A stretch of 64,000 nt of DNA from Pontibacterium sinense (GTDB taxonomy: Bacteria; Pseudomonadota; Gammaproteobacteria; Pseudomonadales; Balneatricaceae), in the NCBI RefSeq assembly GCF_015209595.1, contig NZ_JADEYS010000001.1, forward strand, positions 310,001-374,000, written 5' to 3'. Each line of letters opens with the position of its first letter. Position 1 is the stretch's first letter. Both the position numbers and the translations under genes were made by a program. The notes beneath the pieces were generated by a model. It was not told the origin of the DNA. It saw only the letters and a program-made list of their open reading frames with translations, and made no database searches. Shown piece by piece: positions 26,638 to 35,618 of the stretch.

Positions 26638-27882
26638 TTACGGCATGAATTCTAACACGCCATGAGCTGCGACAAAGCCTAAAAGCTGTATGCCATCGTG
26701 AACATTGCCGTGGGTTTGTTCCACGAGACCACCGTCATCGACCGGATCACGTAACAGCTCAAAGTCCCGCTGTTCAATACCTAGTGTGGACATTTCGTTT
26801 TCAGTGATATACAGGTTGTTGATACTAAAGCTGAAGTTTAAGCGTGGCAGCGTCGGAACGTCGTCGAGTGAATTGATAAAGCGGCCTTTTTCTGTGTAGT
26901 GAACGTCTACTTCCAGATTCATCCCTTGAGCGTTAGTCCCATGTACCAATATGTCAATTTGGTTGCCCCTTTGATCAAAAAATAACGCTAGCTTATCCGC
27001 AAGTTGGGCATGAGAAGTCGTAGGTAAAACGAAGCCTCCCCGTTCATCGGCTGCGGTTACTTGGGTAGCAGAGCGCATGCTGTTACTTAGCAATGAACTT
27101 ACAGTGGAGTTAGGATCTTTATCCAAATATAGTGCGCCATCGAATGCGGGTAATAAGTTTTCTCCCAGTGAAAGCGTATCCCCTAATCCAAAGTTTTTGA
27201 TGTCATATTGCCAATAGTCGCCATCATCTGGGTCTCTATCTGCGAGTACTCGAAAGTCTCCTTCTGGAAGGGTAATTGTTTGTTCGCGATGTTGCCCCGG
27301 TGTGCCGGGGATTGGCTTAGGGTCATAGTAGTTCTTTGATTGGGGTTGATCGCCGAGCTGTAGTAAGTCGGTATCTATATTCAGTTTGGATTGGTTGACC
27401 GTGTTTATATCGGCGTTGACATCATTGACGGCAGATGCGGCAAGTGTAAGCAGCGCTGAATCGACCTGCTTGGTCTGGGTTTTTTGGGTGAAGTACTGAG
27501 CAGAGTTGACCTTGTTGGACAATACTTGGGCATCCTCGCTACCGCCCGCTTTCGCAGCATTAATGACGGCCAGTACGAACATATCCGGTGTTACCGGACC
27601 ATCTCCATCTAGCTCCGAGGTCCAATATGCAAGGCCTTCTTGGTCGGGGTCACGTCCGAGCATGTTTTGGTAGACTCTGGTCACTAGGTCGCCTGAACTC
27701 AGGTTTCCGTATATAGACGTGTATTCAGTCTGTTGAGTAAATGCTGCGCGCGTATTTTCCAGTACCATCTGGCCAGCTTCGATTTCGTCTGCCCAGTATT
27801 TGAGGCCAGCGGCATCTGCTGCGCGCCCAAGAATACCGATGTAGAGTTCTTGTATTGAGCTTTCTATATCTTGACGTACCAC
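26638..27882 (-). CDS. DUF4214-domain protein, probable type I secretion substrate
   Basis: A 414-residue acidic protein without a signal peptide. Residues 1-140 contain two DUF4214 units (ELYIGILGRAADAAGLKYW and VYQNMLGRDPDQEGLAYW), as in large surface proteins of marine bacteria. The rest (about 200-414) is not a classical RTX nonapeptide array and I do not recognise it. Absence of cysteine, acidity and position beside abc-hlyD-tolC suggest secretion through that system. The start is GTG 27882, with GGATG upstream. Confidence 0.8.
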   Translation of the reverse strand: MVRQDIESSIQELYIGILGRAADAAGLKYWADEIEAGQMVLENTRAAFTQQTEYTSIYGNLSSGDLVTRVYQNMLGRDPDQEGLAYWTSELDGDGPVTPDMFVLAVINAAKAGGSEDAQVLSNKVNSAQYFTQKTQTKQVDSALLTLAASAVNDVNADINTVNQSKLNIDTDLLQLGDQPQSKNYYDPKPIPGTPGQHREQTITLPEGDFRVLADRDPDDGDYWQYDIKNFGLGDTLSLGENLLPAFDGALYLDKDPNSTVSSLLSNSMRSATQVTAADERGGFVLPTTSHAQLADKLALFFDQRGNQIDILVHGTNAQGMNLEVDVHYTEKGRFINSLDDVPTLPRLNFSFSINNLYITENEMSTLGIEQRDFELLRDPVDDGGLVEQTHGNVHDGIQLLGFVAAHGVLEFMP

Positions 27883-27997
27883 GTGTGAACATCCTTGCTG
27901 CAGTTGATGGATTATCTATGAATATAATTCATGTTTTTGATCGTGACTATGTTTGGTAGTACGCGCTTATGTCTTCTTTCGTTGAATGCTTTCGTAG

Positions 27998-29161
27998 CTA
28001 TGAGCTAGAAAACGAAACTTGACCGATGCAATTTGCAGCACTATCGGCTGCGCTCTGCAGTGCTTTCGTTGACAAGTGGGCGTAGCGCATCGTGACGGAC
28101 GGGTCAGAATGCCCCAAAATATGCTGGACTTCATATAGACTCCTTCCACTATTCACCAAAAAAGACGCAAACGAATGCCGCAAATCATGCATCCGCAGAT
28201 CGGGTAAACCTGCTTTCTCTCTTATGCGGAACCATGCGTGCGTTATGCATCTCAACGGGCGACCATTATAGATACTGATAAACAGTGATTGCTCGTTTGA
28301 TGTGGGTTTTCCTAGCTCTTGTAGCACGCCCAGCGCTGTGTCGTTTAGTGGGATTGCACGTACTTTTTTGCTTTTTGCATTTTCTGCTGGAATGCGCCAG
28401 ACCCGATTTGCCATATCAATATCTTTCCAGCGGGCCTTCAGGGCCTCGCCGCGCCTTGCGCCTGTACTGAGCAAAAAAATCAGGGCTAAAGCGACCGGCC
28501 GATTATGATCGTTTTTGAGGATCTGCAATAAATGCTTTGTTTCTTTGTCTGTCAGGTAGCGCTCGCGTTTGTACTCCTCGCGAAAGAGTTTGATCTTGGA
28601 CGTTGGGGAGTATTCAAGGTGCTCCCATTCGACCGCAAGGTTAAAGATATATCGGACGAGTACCAAGTGTCGGTCGCAGGTGGAAGGTTTCAAGCCGCTT
28701 TCTTTAAGCTCGGAATGAAATGTCTGCACTTGGGCGCGACTAATCTCATCTAATGTAAATTCGCCAAATGCAGGCAAAATACGATTGGTCAGTAATGATA
28801 GGTCTGTCCGCCAGGAGCGCTTACGTACTTTCACATAAGGCAGATAACTCTCTTCGACAAATTCTCTAAAAGTCATCGCCGTCTGTTTGGCAGGCTCTTG
28901 CCATTGTCCTAGCAACGATTGTGCTTTGATCTCCTTTGCACGTGTACGAGCGTCATTTACTGACAGTAAAGATGCATCTCCAATTCGTACTGTTAGAGTC
29001 CGTCCGTCCTTTCTGATTCGTTGAAAGAAGGTACGTTTACCGCTTTTCGCAACCTGAAGGTAATAGCCCTTCAGACGCTCATCGAAATAATCGACTTTAT
29101 TCTTACCTGGCGTGCATATAGCTGAGCGACAGAACCTTTCTGTGATTCTCACAATAGGCAT
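27998..29161 (-). CDS. Tyrosine recombinase (phage-type integrase)
   Basis: A 387-residue integrase with three parts: an arm-type DNA-binding N-terminus (about 1-90), a core-binding SAM-like domain (about 100-190) and a catalytic domain. Catalytic residues are all visible: the arginine of GARRGEA, HDLRH, then HILGHSD and the nucleophile tyrosine in MRYAHL. No tRNA, excisionase or other phage gene is adjacent. It lies 340 bases from a 15-bp site (29501-29515) that has an inverted partner at 35102-35116, and repeats that look like its arm sites lie between. It is therefore a candidate DNA invertase. Confidence 0.92.
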   Translation of the reverse strand: MPIVRITERFCRSAICTPGKNKVDYFDERLKGYYLQVAKSGKRTFFQRIRKDGRTLTVRIGDASLLSVNDARTRAKEIKAQSLLGQWQEPAKQTAMTFREFVEESYLPYVKVRKRSWRTDLSLLTNRILPAFGEFTLDEISRAQVQTFHSELKESGLKPSTCDRHLVLVRYIFNLAVEWEHLEYSPTSKIKLFREEYKRERYLTDKETKHLLQILKNDHNRPVALALIFLLSTGARRGEALKARWKDIDMANRVWRIPAENAKSKKVRAIPLNDTALGVLQELGKPTSNEQSLFISIYNGRPLRCITHAWFRIREKAGLPDLRMHDLRHSFASFLVNSGRSLYEVQHILGHSDPSVTMRYAHLSTKALQSAADSAANCIGQVSFSSS

Positions 29162-29283
29162 CTATTAACTTCCTTTGTTGATGATCTCCCTTTAAAGCGA
29201 GGGCGATCATACGGAATCGCTATATTTGCGCATTAATACTTTAGTCTAGTACGGTTGTTTTGTTTCAGAGCGGTGTGCCCTGC

Positions 29284-29447
29284 GTAGGTAAAGTATAGGT
29301 AACGTTTGTTCAATAATAAATTTCTGTTCTTGAAAATTTATTTCATTATTTCAATGTGTTGAGTGTCGTGTGATTTTTATTGAGTATTCGTTACTGAAAC
29401 TTTTTGATCTTTTTTTTTGATCAAGTGGGTAGAAAAAGTGTAGGTAA
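29284..29447 (+). repeat. Arm-site-like direct repeats (left, P-type)
   Basis: Three direct copies of a short motif lie between the integrase gene and the left core site: GTAGGTAA at 29284-29291, ATAGGTAA at 29295-29302 and GTGTAGGTAA at 29438-29447. The related motif GTGTAG(T)(T/C)AA recurs, in the orientation that would continue across the core, at the other end of the segment (34985-35066). This is the layout of integrase arm-type binding sites. Around them (29162-29475) the DNA is AT-rich with T-runs and I see no gene. Confidence 0.5.
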
Positions 29448-29475
29448 AAAAATTAATGTTTTTTTTGTTGTTTTA

Positions 29476-31632
29476 ATGCAAGTAGTTAGCTTGCTTACTG
29501 CTTTCACTCTGACTGCGGATCAGGACACCCTGACCGGCACCGCAAACGACGACACTTTCACTGCAGGCGTTATCAACGTCAACAATACGCTCAACGATTC
29601 CCTGCAAGCAGTTGATGCCCTAAATGGCGGAGACGGTTCGGATACTTTGACCGCAACCATGAATGCGGGTGCTGTTATCACTCCAAGCATGAGCAATATT
29701 GAAAACGTAACTGTACGTTCTACTGCTGACGGCTCCGGTATAGACCTATCTGCTGCAAGCGGCGTTGAAAAAGTGACTGTAGAAAACAGCACCGCAACCG
29801 CTGTTGTAGAAGGCTTGGGTTCTGTTGCGTCTCTGGCTGTTAACAACCAGAACAAGGACGTATCTTTCGACGATTCCACAGCAACCACTCTGGGCCTGTC
29901 TGTTGATACTGTAGGTAAAGTTAGCAAAACGGCTGCTGTAGAAGTTGCTGTAGATCTGGGTGCTACTGTTGCATCTAAAGCTACTGCTCTGAACCTCACA
30001 GTGAATGCATCTAACATTGAAGTAAAAGACACTGCCGGGACTAACGTTGCGACTTCTGCAACGATCGCTGCTACCGGTGCGAACGAAGTTAAGCTCACCA
30101 ATGGTGCAGCTTCACTGACTACATTGTCTGTTAGCGGCACAGGTTCTGTTGACGTATCAGAAACAGCACTGACTAAGCTGAAAACACTGACTGCTACCGA
30201 TGCAGGTGTGACTGTAGATGCAACTGGCGGTGTGCTGGAAACTGCAACAACTGGCGCAGGCAAAGATGACATTACTGTCGTTGGCGCGACCGTTAAGAGC
30301 ATTAACACCGGCGCAGGTGACGACAAAGTAACTTCCGTTACTACTGGTCTGGCAGCAACTTCGACTGTAGACCTGGGTGCTGGCGATGACACGCTCGCAC
30401 TGGGCAACGCATCTGCTGCAGGCGCAGTCCTGACGGCTGGTGAAGGTACCGATACTCTGGCGGCCGCGCATGCTGATTACGCTACAATTTCTGGCTACTC
30501 TACTGCTAACAAAGCCAAAATCACTGGCTTTGAGCGTCTGAACATCACTGATGTACTAGCAAATACCGATGTTGTAGATCTATCTGCAATTGGTGGTTTG
30601 GTAAGTGCTCAGATTGCAGGTACTGCAAACACTGGCGCTGCAAGCGTAACAAACGTTGGCGCTAACTCTACCGTGACCATCAAAGGCAACATGGTTGCAG
30701 GCCAGGCAGATGGCGCTGTAGCAATCTCCCTGAAAGATTCGACAGGTGCTGCTGATGTGCTAAACCTGACAATTGATCAGGCAATCACTCAGAACAACGA
30801 TGCAACAGTTGATACCGCGACCAGCGCAATCACCGGCATCACAACAACCGGCGTTGAAACTGTTAACGTGACTTCCACTGGCACGCTGTCTACTGCAGTG
30901 ACTGCGGGTGCGAAGACAGATGCTGCGGTTAATGGCCTGGTTATGGTCAACAATGACTTGGAAGTGCTGAACATTTCCGGTGACCAGGGTCTGACATTCA
31001 GCTCTGCTGCAGGCATGGTTGACCTGAAAACGGTTAACGCTTCTGCAAACACTGCGGGTGTTACAGTAAACGTTAGCGCTGCTGCTACCGATGGTAGTGC
31101 TGAAGATATCACTATCACAGGCTCTGCAGGCGATGACACCGTTGTTGGCTCTGGCAATGTTGATACTATCTCCGGTGGTGCTGGCGCAGACACTATTACG
31201 GGTGGTGCTAAAGCGGACGTACTGTCTGGTGGTGCGGGTAACGATATCTTTGTTATCGCAGCAGCAACTGATTCTACGCTGGTAAACCTGGACGTTATCT
31301 CTGACTTCTCTGCTAACACTGCAGGCCAGGGCACTAACGGTGCAGCAGATGAAAACGGCGCAACTGCAACCGTTGCAGACCGTACAGGCGACATCATTGA
31401 CCTGTCTTTTGCGACTCCAGCTGTTCTGGAACTGTCTGTTCAAAGCAATGCATCTGACGCACAGACATTCCTGCAGAACGCATCAACTGACGCAACTCTG
31501 GCAGCGGTTAACGTTGCACTGGATTCCAGCTCTGGCAATCTGTACATCGATGCCGACAACAACGGCACCGTTGATACTGTTATCCAGCTGAACGGTGTAA
31601 CAACCATCACTGAAGCTGCATTTATCATCTAA
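29476..31632 (+). CDS. C-terminal half of a split RTX-like surface protein gene
   Basis: From 29515 the frame encodes 705 residues of a Thr/Ala/Val/Asp-rich beta-solenoid-like surface protein. It opens with ADQDTLTGTANDD and ends with RTX-type repeats (GGAGADTITGG, LSGGAGNDIF) and an acidic hydrophobic tail typical of type I secretion signals. The DUF4214 N-terminus present in the paralogue is missing. What precedes (ATG 29476, or a TTG at 29404) is AT-rich, lacks a ribosome site and looks non-coding. The missing N-terminus is encoded in inverted orientation at 35618-35102. In the present arrangement the half gene is probably silent or poorly translated. A terminator follows at 31686. Confidence 0.8.
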   Translation: MQVVSLLTAFTLTADQDTLTGTANDDTFTAGVINVNNTLNDSLQAVDALNGGDGSDTLTATMNAGAVITPSMSNIENVTVRSTADGSGIDLSAASGVEKVTVENSTATAVVEGLGSVASLAVNNQNKDVSFDDSTATTLGLSVDTVGKVSKTAAVEVAVDLGATVASKATALNLTVNASNIEVKDTAGTNVATSATIAATGANEVKLTNGAASLTTLSVSGTGSVDVSETALTKLKTLTATDAGVTVDATGGVLETATTGAGKDDITVVGATVKSINTGAGDDKVTSVTTGLAATSTVDLGAGDDTLALGNASAAGAVLTAGEGTDTLAAAHADYATISGYSTANKAKITGFERLNITDVLANTDVVDLSAIGGLVSAQIAGTANTGAASVTNVGANSTVTIKGNMVAGQADGAVAISLKDSTGAADVLNLTIDQAITQNNDATVDTATSAITGITTTGVETVNVTSTGTLSTAVTAGAKTDAAVNGLVMVNNDLEVLNISGDQGLTFSSAAGMVDLKTVNASANTAGVTVNVSAAATDGSAEDITITGSAGDDTVVGSGNVDTISGGAGADTITGGAKADVLSGGAGNDIFVIAAATDSTLVNLDVISDFSANTAGQGTNGAADENGATATVADRTGDIIDLSFATPAVLELSVQSNASDAQTFLQNASTDATLAAVNVALDSSSGNLYIDADNNGTVDTVIQLNGVTTITEAAFII
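29501..29515 (+). other. Left 15-bp recombination core (inverted partner at 35102)
   Basis: CTTTCACTCTGACTG, identical to the reverse complement of 35102-35116. It marks the exact point where the coding sequence of the C-terminal gene half begins to resemble the conserved FTLT junction of the paralogue. It lies between the integrase-side repeats and the coding half, like an attR-type junction. Confidence 0.6.
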
Positions 31633-31685
31633 ATCCTATCAGGATAGGGCTCTTAAAATTAACTAAGAGCTCTGGATAAACAGCC

Positions 31686-31718
31686 AAAACCGCTATCTTT
31701 AGGGATAGCGGTTTTTTG
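31686..31718 (+). terminator. Intrinsic terminator of the plus-strand RTX half gene
   Basis: AACCGCTATC pairs with GATAGCGGTT, followed by a T-run (31712-31717). The stem is almost the same as that of the opposite-strand terminator at 31973-32005. Confidence 0.85.
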
Positions 31719-31972
31719 TATTAAGAGTGAAAATAAATACAAGCCTCCCTGTCACGAATCTAGTCGGTTTTTAGATAGCACTGGTTCTTGTATCGGCGCA
31801 TAGGTACTCGAACTTCAGGTCCGCTACCCTAGTTCTTCCATCAACGCTCACTGCGTTCTTGATCCCATGCTTCTTCAATCCTACTGCGGGAGGGGTAAAA
31901 TTAAGAAACGTGCGGGATCGCTGGCAGAATTAATGCCACTTGGTATTTTTTCGTCGACCTGTTTTTAGACAC
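31719..31972. other. Intergenic spacer between convergent RTX genes
   Basis: With its flanking terminators this gene-free stretch spans 31633-32081. No reading frame, RNA gene or insertion sequence end is recognisable between the two hairpins. Confidence 0.5.
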
Positions 31973-32005
31973 AAAAAAACCGCTATCCCAAAGAATAGCG
32001 GTTTT
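31973..32005 (-). terminator. Intrinsic terminator of the intact RTX-like gene
   Basis: On the minus strand AACCGCTAT pairs with ATAGCGGTT, followed by a run of seven T. It is the near twin, inverted, of the terminator at 31686-31718, which supports descent of both genes from one duplicated ancestor. Confidence 0.85.
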
Positions 32006-32081
32006 GACAGGTCTGAGGAAAGGGTCAGATCAAGCGGTCAAACCGGTAACTAAATCTAACCTATTTTCCTTTCTTCTCAGC

Positions 32082-34793
32082 TTAAACCAAGAAATCAGCG
32101 AAGTTATCTACAGTCAGGCCGGATGGAGTGTCCACGCCGGTCAGCGTAACCAGCAGATCGATATCATCTGCTTGGATAGCTGTAGTAGCGTTTGCACCCT
32201 CTGCACCTTCAAACAGATAAATACCGGTGTCAGTACCATCGGTTACAGCAAAGTAGAATACATTATCTGCATTGTTTGCGAGGATGTCATTCGTACCAGC
32301 AGCCAAGAATGTAGCAACATCTGCTTCAGTCAGGCTTGCAGCTGTTGTGCCATCATCAGTAGAGATAATGTTCATACCTGAAGTCAAAGAAACATGACCA
32401 CCAGTATCGCTGTTGTCTACATCAAGAGTGATCTCTTTGTAAGTTGTAGCCGTTACACCAGTACCTGAAGCGCTGTTAGACACAAAATCAAGCTTGTCGC
32501 CTGCTGCACCTACAACAAAGTCAGCAACAGTGATGTTGGTCGTTACGTTATCACCAGCACCTGCAGAGAACATATCTTCAACAACCAAAGTATCAGTACC
32601 GTCACCCAGGGTGATTGCTTTAGCAACAGTACCGCCTTCACCACCCAGGTCAACCTTATCGTTACCCGCGCCAGCATCAATTGTCAGCTTCTTAGCGATT
32701 GTGGCGTTGCCTGCAGCGCCTGCAGTCGCGATTGTATCGTTACCTGCACCTGTGGAAACTGTTGTTGCTACAGCGCCCAGAATGTCGTTCACCGTATCGT
32801 TGCCTGCACCTGTTGTGACGGATACAGATTTATCAGCAGTTACTGAATTATCTTCATCTGCAGCCACATCAAGCTCCAGTAATACGCCGCCATTAGCAGC
32901 AGAAGCGTCAACAGTACGAATTGAATTATCCAGGTTAACACCAGACAGATCCAGCAATGTTTCAGACGCCAGTGTCAAAGTTTGAACTTTTGATGCTACA
33001 AGGTTTAGAGCCAAGCCACCGTCCTGGACGGTAGATTTAGTGTCCGCACCAAGAACTGCTGTATTAACAGAGATGCTCTCCATGTTATTTGCAACAACAG
33101 CTGATGTGATCTGAGTGCCTTTACCTGCATCAACATGATTGCCATTTGCATCAGTGTTGGTGTAGTTCAAAGTCAGTTCGTCGCTAGATCCTGTTGCTGT
33201 TGCCAGCGCAAAAGACACGCTGTCCATCACTGCATCAGCTGTAACGCCACCTGCTTTAAGGTTGATAGTTTGCAGAGATGCCGCGGCCTTAGTAACAGAA
33301 ACGCTATCGCCGTCAGCACCATCATCAATACCAACGTTCAAAGCAGTTAGTGAAGCTGATTTGCTCAGATTCAATGTAACGTCAGTGTCAGCACCGGTAG
33401 CAACCAGTGCCAGCGTTTCAACATTAGTAAATGTTGGTGCTGTAGTCACTGTTGTATCAGTAGTAAAGTTAACGGTTAATGTATCAGCGCCTTCGCCCAG
33501 ATCAACAGTGTCGTCTTTGGTCAAGTTGCCAATAGTAACTTTGTCCGCGCCTGTGCCAGTTGTGATTGTCTGATCTAGAGCGCCAAACTCAGCATCTGCC
33601 TCCAAGGTAAGGTCGCCAGTAAAAGCGGATGCATCGATTGTTTTCAGAATCGTTGTATCTGCATCGGCGGAAGTATCATCAGAAAACGACAGATCCAGGT
33701 CTGCGGAACCTGTTACGACTACCTTGGTAGCTGTTGCATTTGCATCTTCCAGGCGAATAGCGGATTTGCTGCCTTTCGCTTCAATTTCAAAAGATTCAAT
33801 ATCTGCATCGTTGAAGTCCAGATTGGTGGCTCCTGCCGCTGCAGTAACATAACCATCAACAGTAATTTTCTGAACGTCAGTATTGGAGTTTACTGCGGCA
33901 GCATCATAACCAATAGATACTGTCTGCTTGTTGATGTCAGTTACAGACAGGTCCAGCAGCTGAGCGGCGTTAGTAACGTTGCTGGATGCTACAGAGTTTG
34001 CAATATTCAGTGTGGTTACGTCTGCAGAGTTAGCCATGTTATAGCCAACGCCACTGAAATCGGTGTAATTAACCGTTTCAACATTTGCAACTTTTGCTGC
34101 AAATGCAGCGGCGCCGCTAGTCAGCTGAAGGTTCAGCGTATCAGCACCTGCACCGCCATCAATGATATCAACGCTTTGAGCTGTGTCGGTCAAAGTACCG
34201 TTAGCTGTATTGGTGCCAACAAGGCCATTGATAGTATCATCACTTCCAGTAGCAGTAATCAGATCTGCATTGGTCGTCAGAGTAAATGCCTGGCCCGCAA
34301 CAGGGAATGCTGCGTCAGTAGCAGAAGTAGATGCCGTCACAGATGCATCAGTCGCATCTACAGTATCAACCGCAGCCTTAGCGGAATCTGCACTGTATTT
34401 GTCAGCTGCTTTAGCTGTGTAGTACTCAGCCGCCTTAACTTTATTTGCCAATGCGGTAACGTCATCGCCCTGTGCGCCATTAGTCAGTGCCAGAACCAGC
34501 TGATCTGCATTGACATCTTTGCCTGCGCCAGTGACCCAGTATTCTTTACCAGCCGCGTCAGACGCACGTTCGAACATATCCTGGTACAGGCTCTCTACCA
34601 GATCAGCTCGGGTCATTGCACCTTTGCCATCGGTGTATTCTGCCTGAGAGTTGGTGATGTTTGCACGCAGGTTTTCAATGGTCATTCCATTGTTTGCGAT
34701 ATCATTCAGCCAGTAGTCCAGACCTGCTTTGTCCGCAGCACGACCCAGAAGGCCTACGTAGATTTGCTGAATCTGTTCAGAAACAGTTGCCAT
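32082..34793 (-). CDS. DUF4214 + RTX-like large surface protein (intact)
   Basis: A 903-residue protein without signal peptide. Residues 1-150 hold two DUF4214 units (QIYVGLLGRAADKAGLDYW; DMFERASDAAGKEYW). After a linker comes GQAFTLTTNADLITATGSDD, then about 700 residues of Ala/Thr/Val/Asp-rich repeats including GGAGADTL and TGAGNDT calcium-binding-like units, ending in an acidic, hydrophobic tail (DNFADFLV) suited to type I secretion. There is no cysteine. Composition and size resemble S-layer or adhesin proteins such as RsaA. GGAG eight bases before ATG 34793 is a good ribosome site. The gene lies inside the candidate invertible segment. Confidence 0.85.
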   Translation of the reverse strand: MATVSEQIQQIYVGLLGRAADKAGLDYWLNDIANNGMTIENLRANITNSQAEYTDGKGAMTRADLVESLYQDMFERASDAAGKEYWVTGAGKDVNADQLVLALTNGAQGDDVTALANKVKAAEYYTAKAADKYSADSAKAAVDTVDATDASVTASTSATDAAFPVAGQAFTLTTNADLITATGSDDTINGLVGTNTANGTLTDTAQSVDIIDGGAGADTLNLQLTSGAAAFAAKVANVETVNYTDFSGVGYNMANSADVTTLNIANSVASSNVTNAAQLLDLSVTDINKQTVSIGYDAAAVNSNTDVQKITVDGYVTAAAGATNLDFNDADIESFEIEAKGSKSAIRLEDANATATKVVVTGSADLDLSFSDDTSADADTTILKTIDASAFTGDLTLEADAEFGALDQTITTGTGADKVTIGNLTKDDTVDLGEGADTLTVNFTTDTTVTTAPTFTNVETLALVATGADTDVTLNLSKSASLTALNVGIDDGADGDSVSVTKAAASLQTINLKAGGVTADAVMDSVSFALATATGSSDELTLNYTNTDANGNHVDAGKGTQITSAVVANNMESISVNTAVLGADTKSTVQDGGLALNLVASKVQTLTLASETLLDLSGVNLDNSIRTVDASAANGGVLLELDVAADEDNSVTADKSVSVTTGAGNDTVNDILGAVATTVSTGAGNDTIATAGAAGNATIAKKLTIDAGAGNDKVDLGGEGGTVAKAITLGDGTDTLVVEDMFSAGAGDNVTTNITVADFVVGAAGDKLDFVSNSASGTGVTATTYKEITLDVDNSDTGGHVSLTSGMNIISTDDGTTAASLTEADVATFLAAGTNDILANNADNVFYFAVTDGTDTGIYLFEGAEGANATTAIQADDIDLLVTLTGVDTPSGLTVDNFADFLV

Positions 34794-34924
34794 GTTTTAC
34801 TTCTCCGTTAACGTTTTAGATAAACACCCAAGTCTCTTCTTCCATTAAGTAAGAACACTGGTGCTTTTGTTAATGAGATCCGTCGATCTCAAGCCTTTAG
34901 AATTTGTCGATTCATGACTTATCC

Positions 34925-34960
34925 CTTAAATATGCAGGCTGACCAGCCCGTATATTTAAG
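34925..34960 (-). promoter_or_regulatory. Leader hairpin upstream of the intact RTX-like gene
   Basis: CTTAAATAT pairs with ATATTTAAG and GGCT pairs with AGCC around a four-base loop, about 130 bases before the start codon. It lacks a T-run. A stabilising 5' leader structure, as known for abundant surface proteins, is possible. Confidence 0.4.
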
Positions 34961-34984
34961 AAATAACGCAATAACACTCGATCA

Positions 34985-35066
34985 TTGACTACACTCCCAA
35001 AAGTGCAGGTGTTACTGTATTTTTGAATAATCGATCAAAGCTCGATGACGCACCATTAACTACACT
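34985..35066 (-). repeat. Arm-site-like repeats (right, P'-type)
   Basis: On the minus strand GTGTAGTTAA (35057-35066) and GTGTAGTCAA (34985-34994) match the GTGTAGGTAA repeat on the integrase side. If the two cores are aligned, all copies point the same way, with these lying 36 and about 108 bases beyond the core, as arm sites of a single attP would. Confidence 0.45.
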
Positions 35067-35618
35067 TTTACTGTCTATTTTTAATTTTTCACCACTACTA
35101 ACAGTCAGAGTGAAAGTTTGACCCGACGTTTGAGAATTGTCGTTAGTTGCAGCTTTTGATGCATCAACAGACGCTTGAGTTCCGTCTACAGAACTGACGG
35201 CTGCTGTGGCAGAATCAGCTGTGTAAGTTGTAACGTTTGCTGTGTAGTATTCAGCCGCGTCTGTTTTGTTGTCCAGTGTCAGGCGGTCAGCTGCAGCTGC
35301 GCCTGCAGACAGTGCCAGTACCAGCTGGTCAGCGTTTACAGTAGAGCCGCCGCCGTTCACCCAGTAGTCCAGGCCTTCAGCTTCAGCTGCACGTTCAAAC
35401 AAGTTTTCGTACAGCGAGTTAACCAGCTGAGCGCGGGTTAACTGACCCAGGCCCGCAGCATATTCTGGTTGTTCATTAACAATGTTTGCACGCAGCTGCT
35501 CGATGGTGAGTTTACCAGTGTTGATCTCATCTGCCCAGTAGTCCAGACCACTTTTATCTGCAGCGCGACCGAGAAGGCCGATGTAAATTTCCTGGATCTG
35601 TTCGGAAACAGTTGCCAT
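34989..35618 (-). CDS. N-terminal half of the split RTX-like surface protein gene
   Basis: A 209-residue frame from ATG 35618 (GGAG upstream) encodes two DUF4214 units very close to those of the intact paralogue, and the linker up to GQTFTLT. After the core site (35102) the last 37 residues are unrelated, run through AT-rich DNA with arm-like repeats, and end at a chance stop. Joined to the plus-strand half through the shared 15 bases, the frame continues without a break: 172 codons from here plus 705 residues from 29515-31632 give 877 residues. The fragment has no secretion tail, so it should stay in the cytoplasm. An upstream in-frame start at 35672 exists but lacks a ribosome site. Confidence 0.8.
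   Translation of the reverse strand: MATVSEQIQEIYIGLLGRAADKSGLDYWADEINTGKLTIEQLRANIVNEQPEYAAGLGQLTRAQLVNSLYENLFERAAEAEGLDYWVNGGGSTVNADQLVLALSAGAAAADRLTLDNKTDAAEYYTANVTTYTADSATAAVSSVDGTQASVDASKAATNDNSQTSGQTFTLTVSSGEKLKIDSKSVVNGASSSFDRLFKNTVTPALLGV
35102..35116 (-). other. Right 15-bp recombination core (inverted partner at 29501)
   Basis: On the minus strand CTTTCACTCTGACTG, identical to 29501-29515. Upstream (minus) is the DUF4214 coding half; downstream the sequence abruptly becomes AT-rich and loses the repeat-protein character. It is an attL-type junction in the inversion model. Confidence 0.6.

Noticed and set aside
29520-30407. Long minus-strand open frames inside the RTX-like half gene (also 30760-31443 and plus-strand frames in 32494-34811)
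   Set aside because: They are antisense shadows produced by the Ala/Thr/Val-rich codon pattern; they lack ribosome sites and any recognisable domain.
27998-35116. Simple integration of a phage or island into the surface gene
   Set aside because: Integration would leave the two cores as direct repeats with the element between. Here they are inverted and no phage or island genes other than the integrase are present, so an inversion explains the layout with one event.
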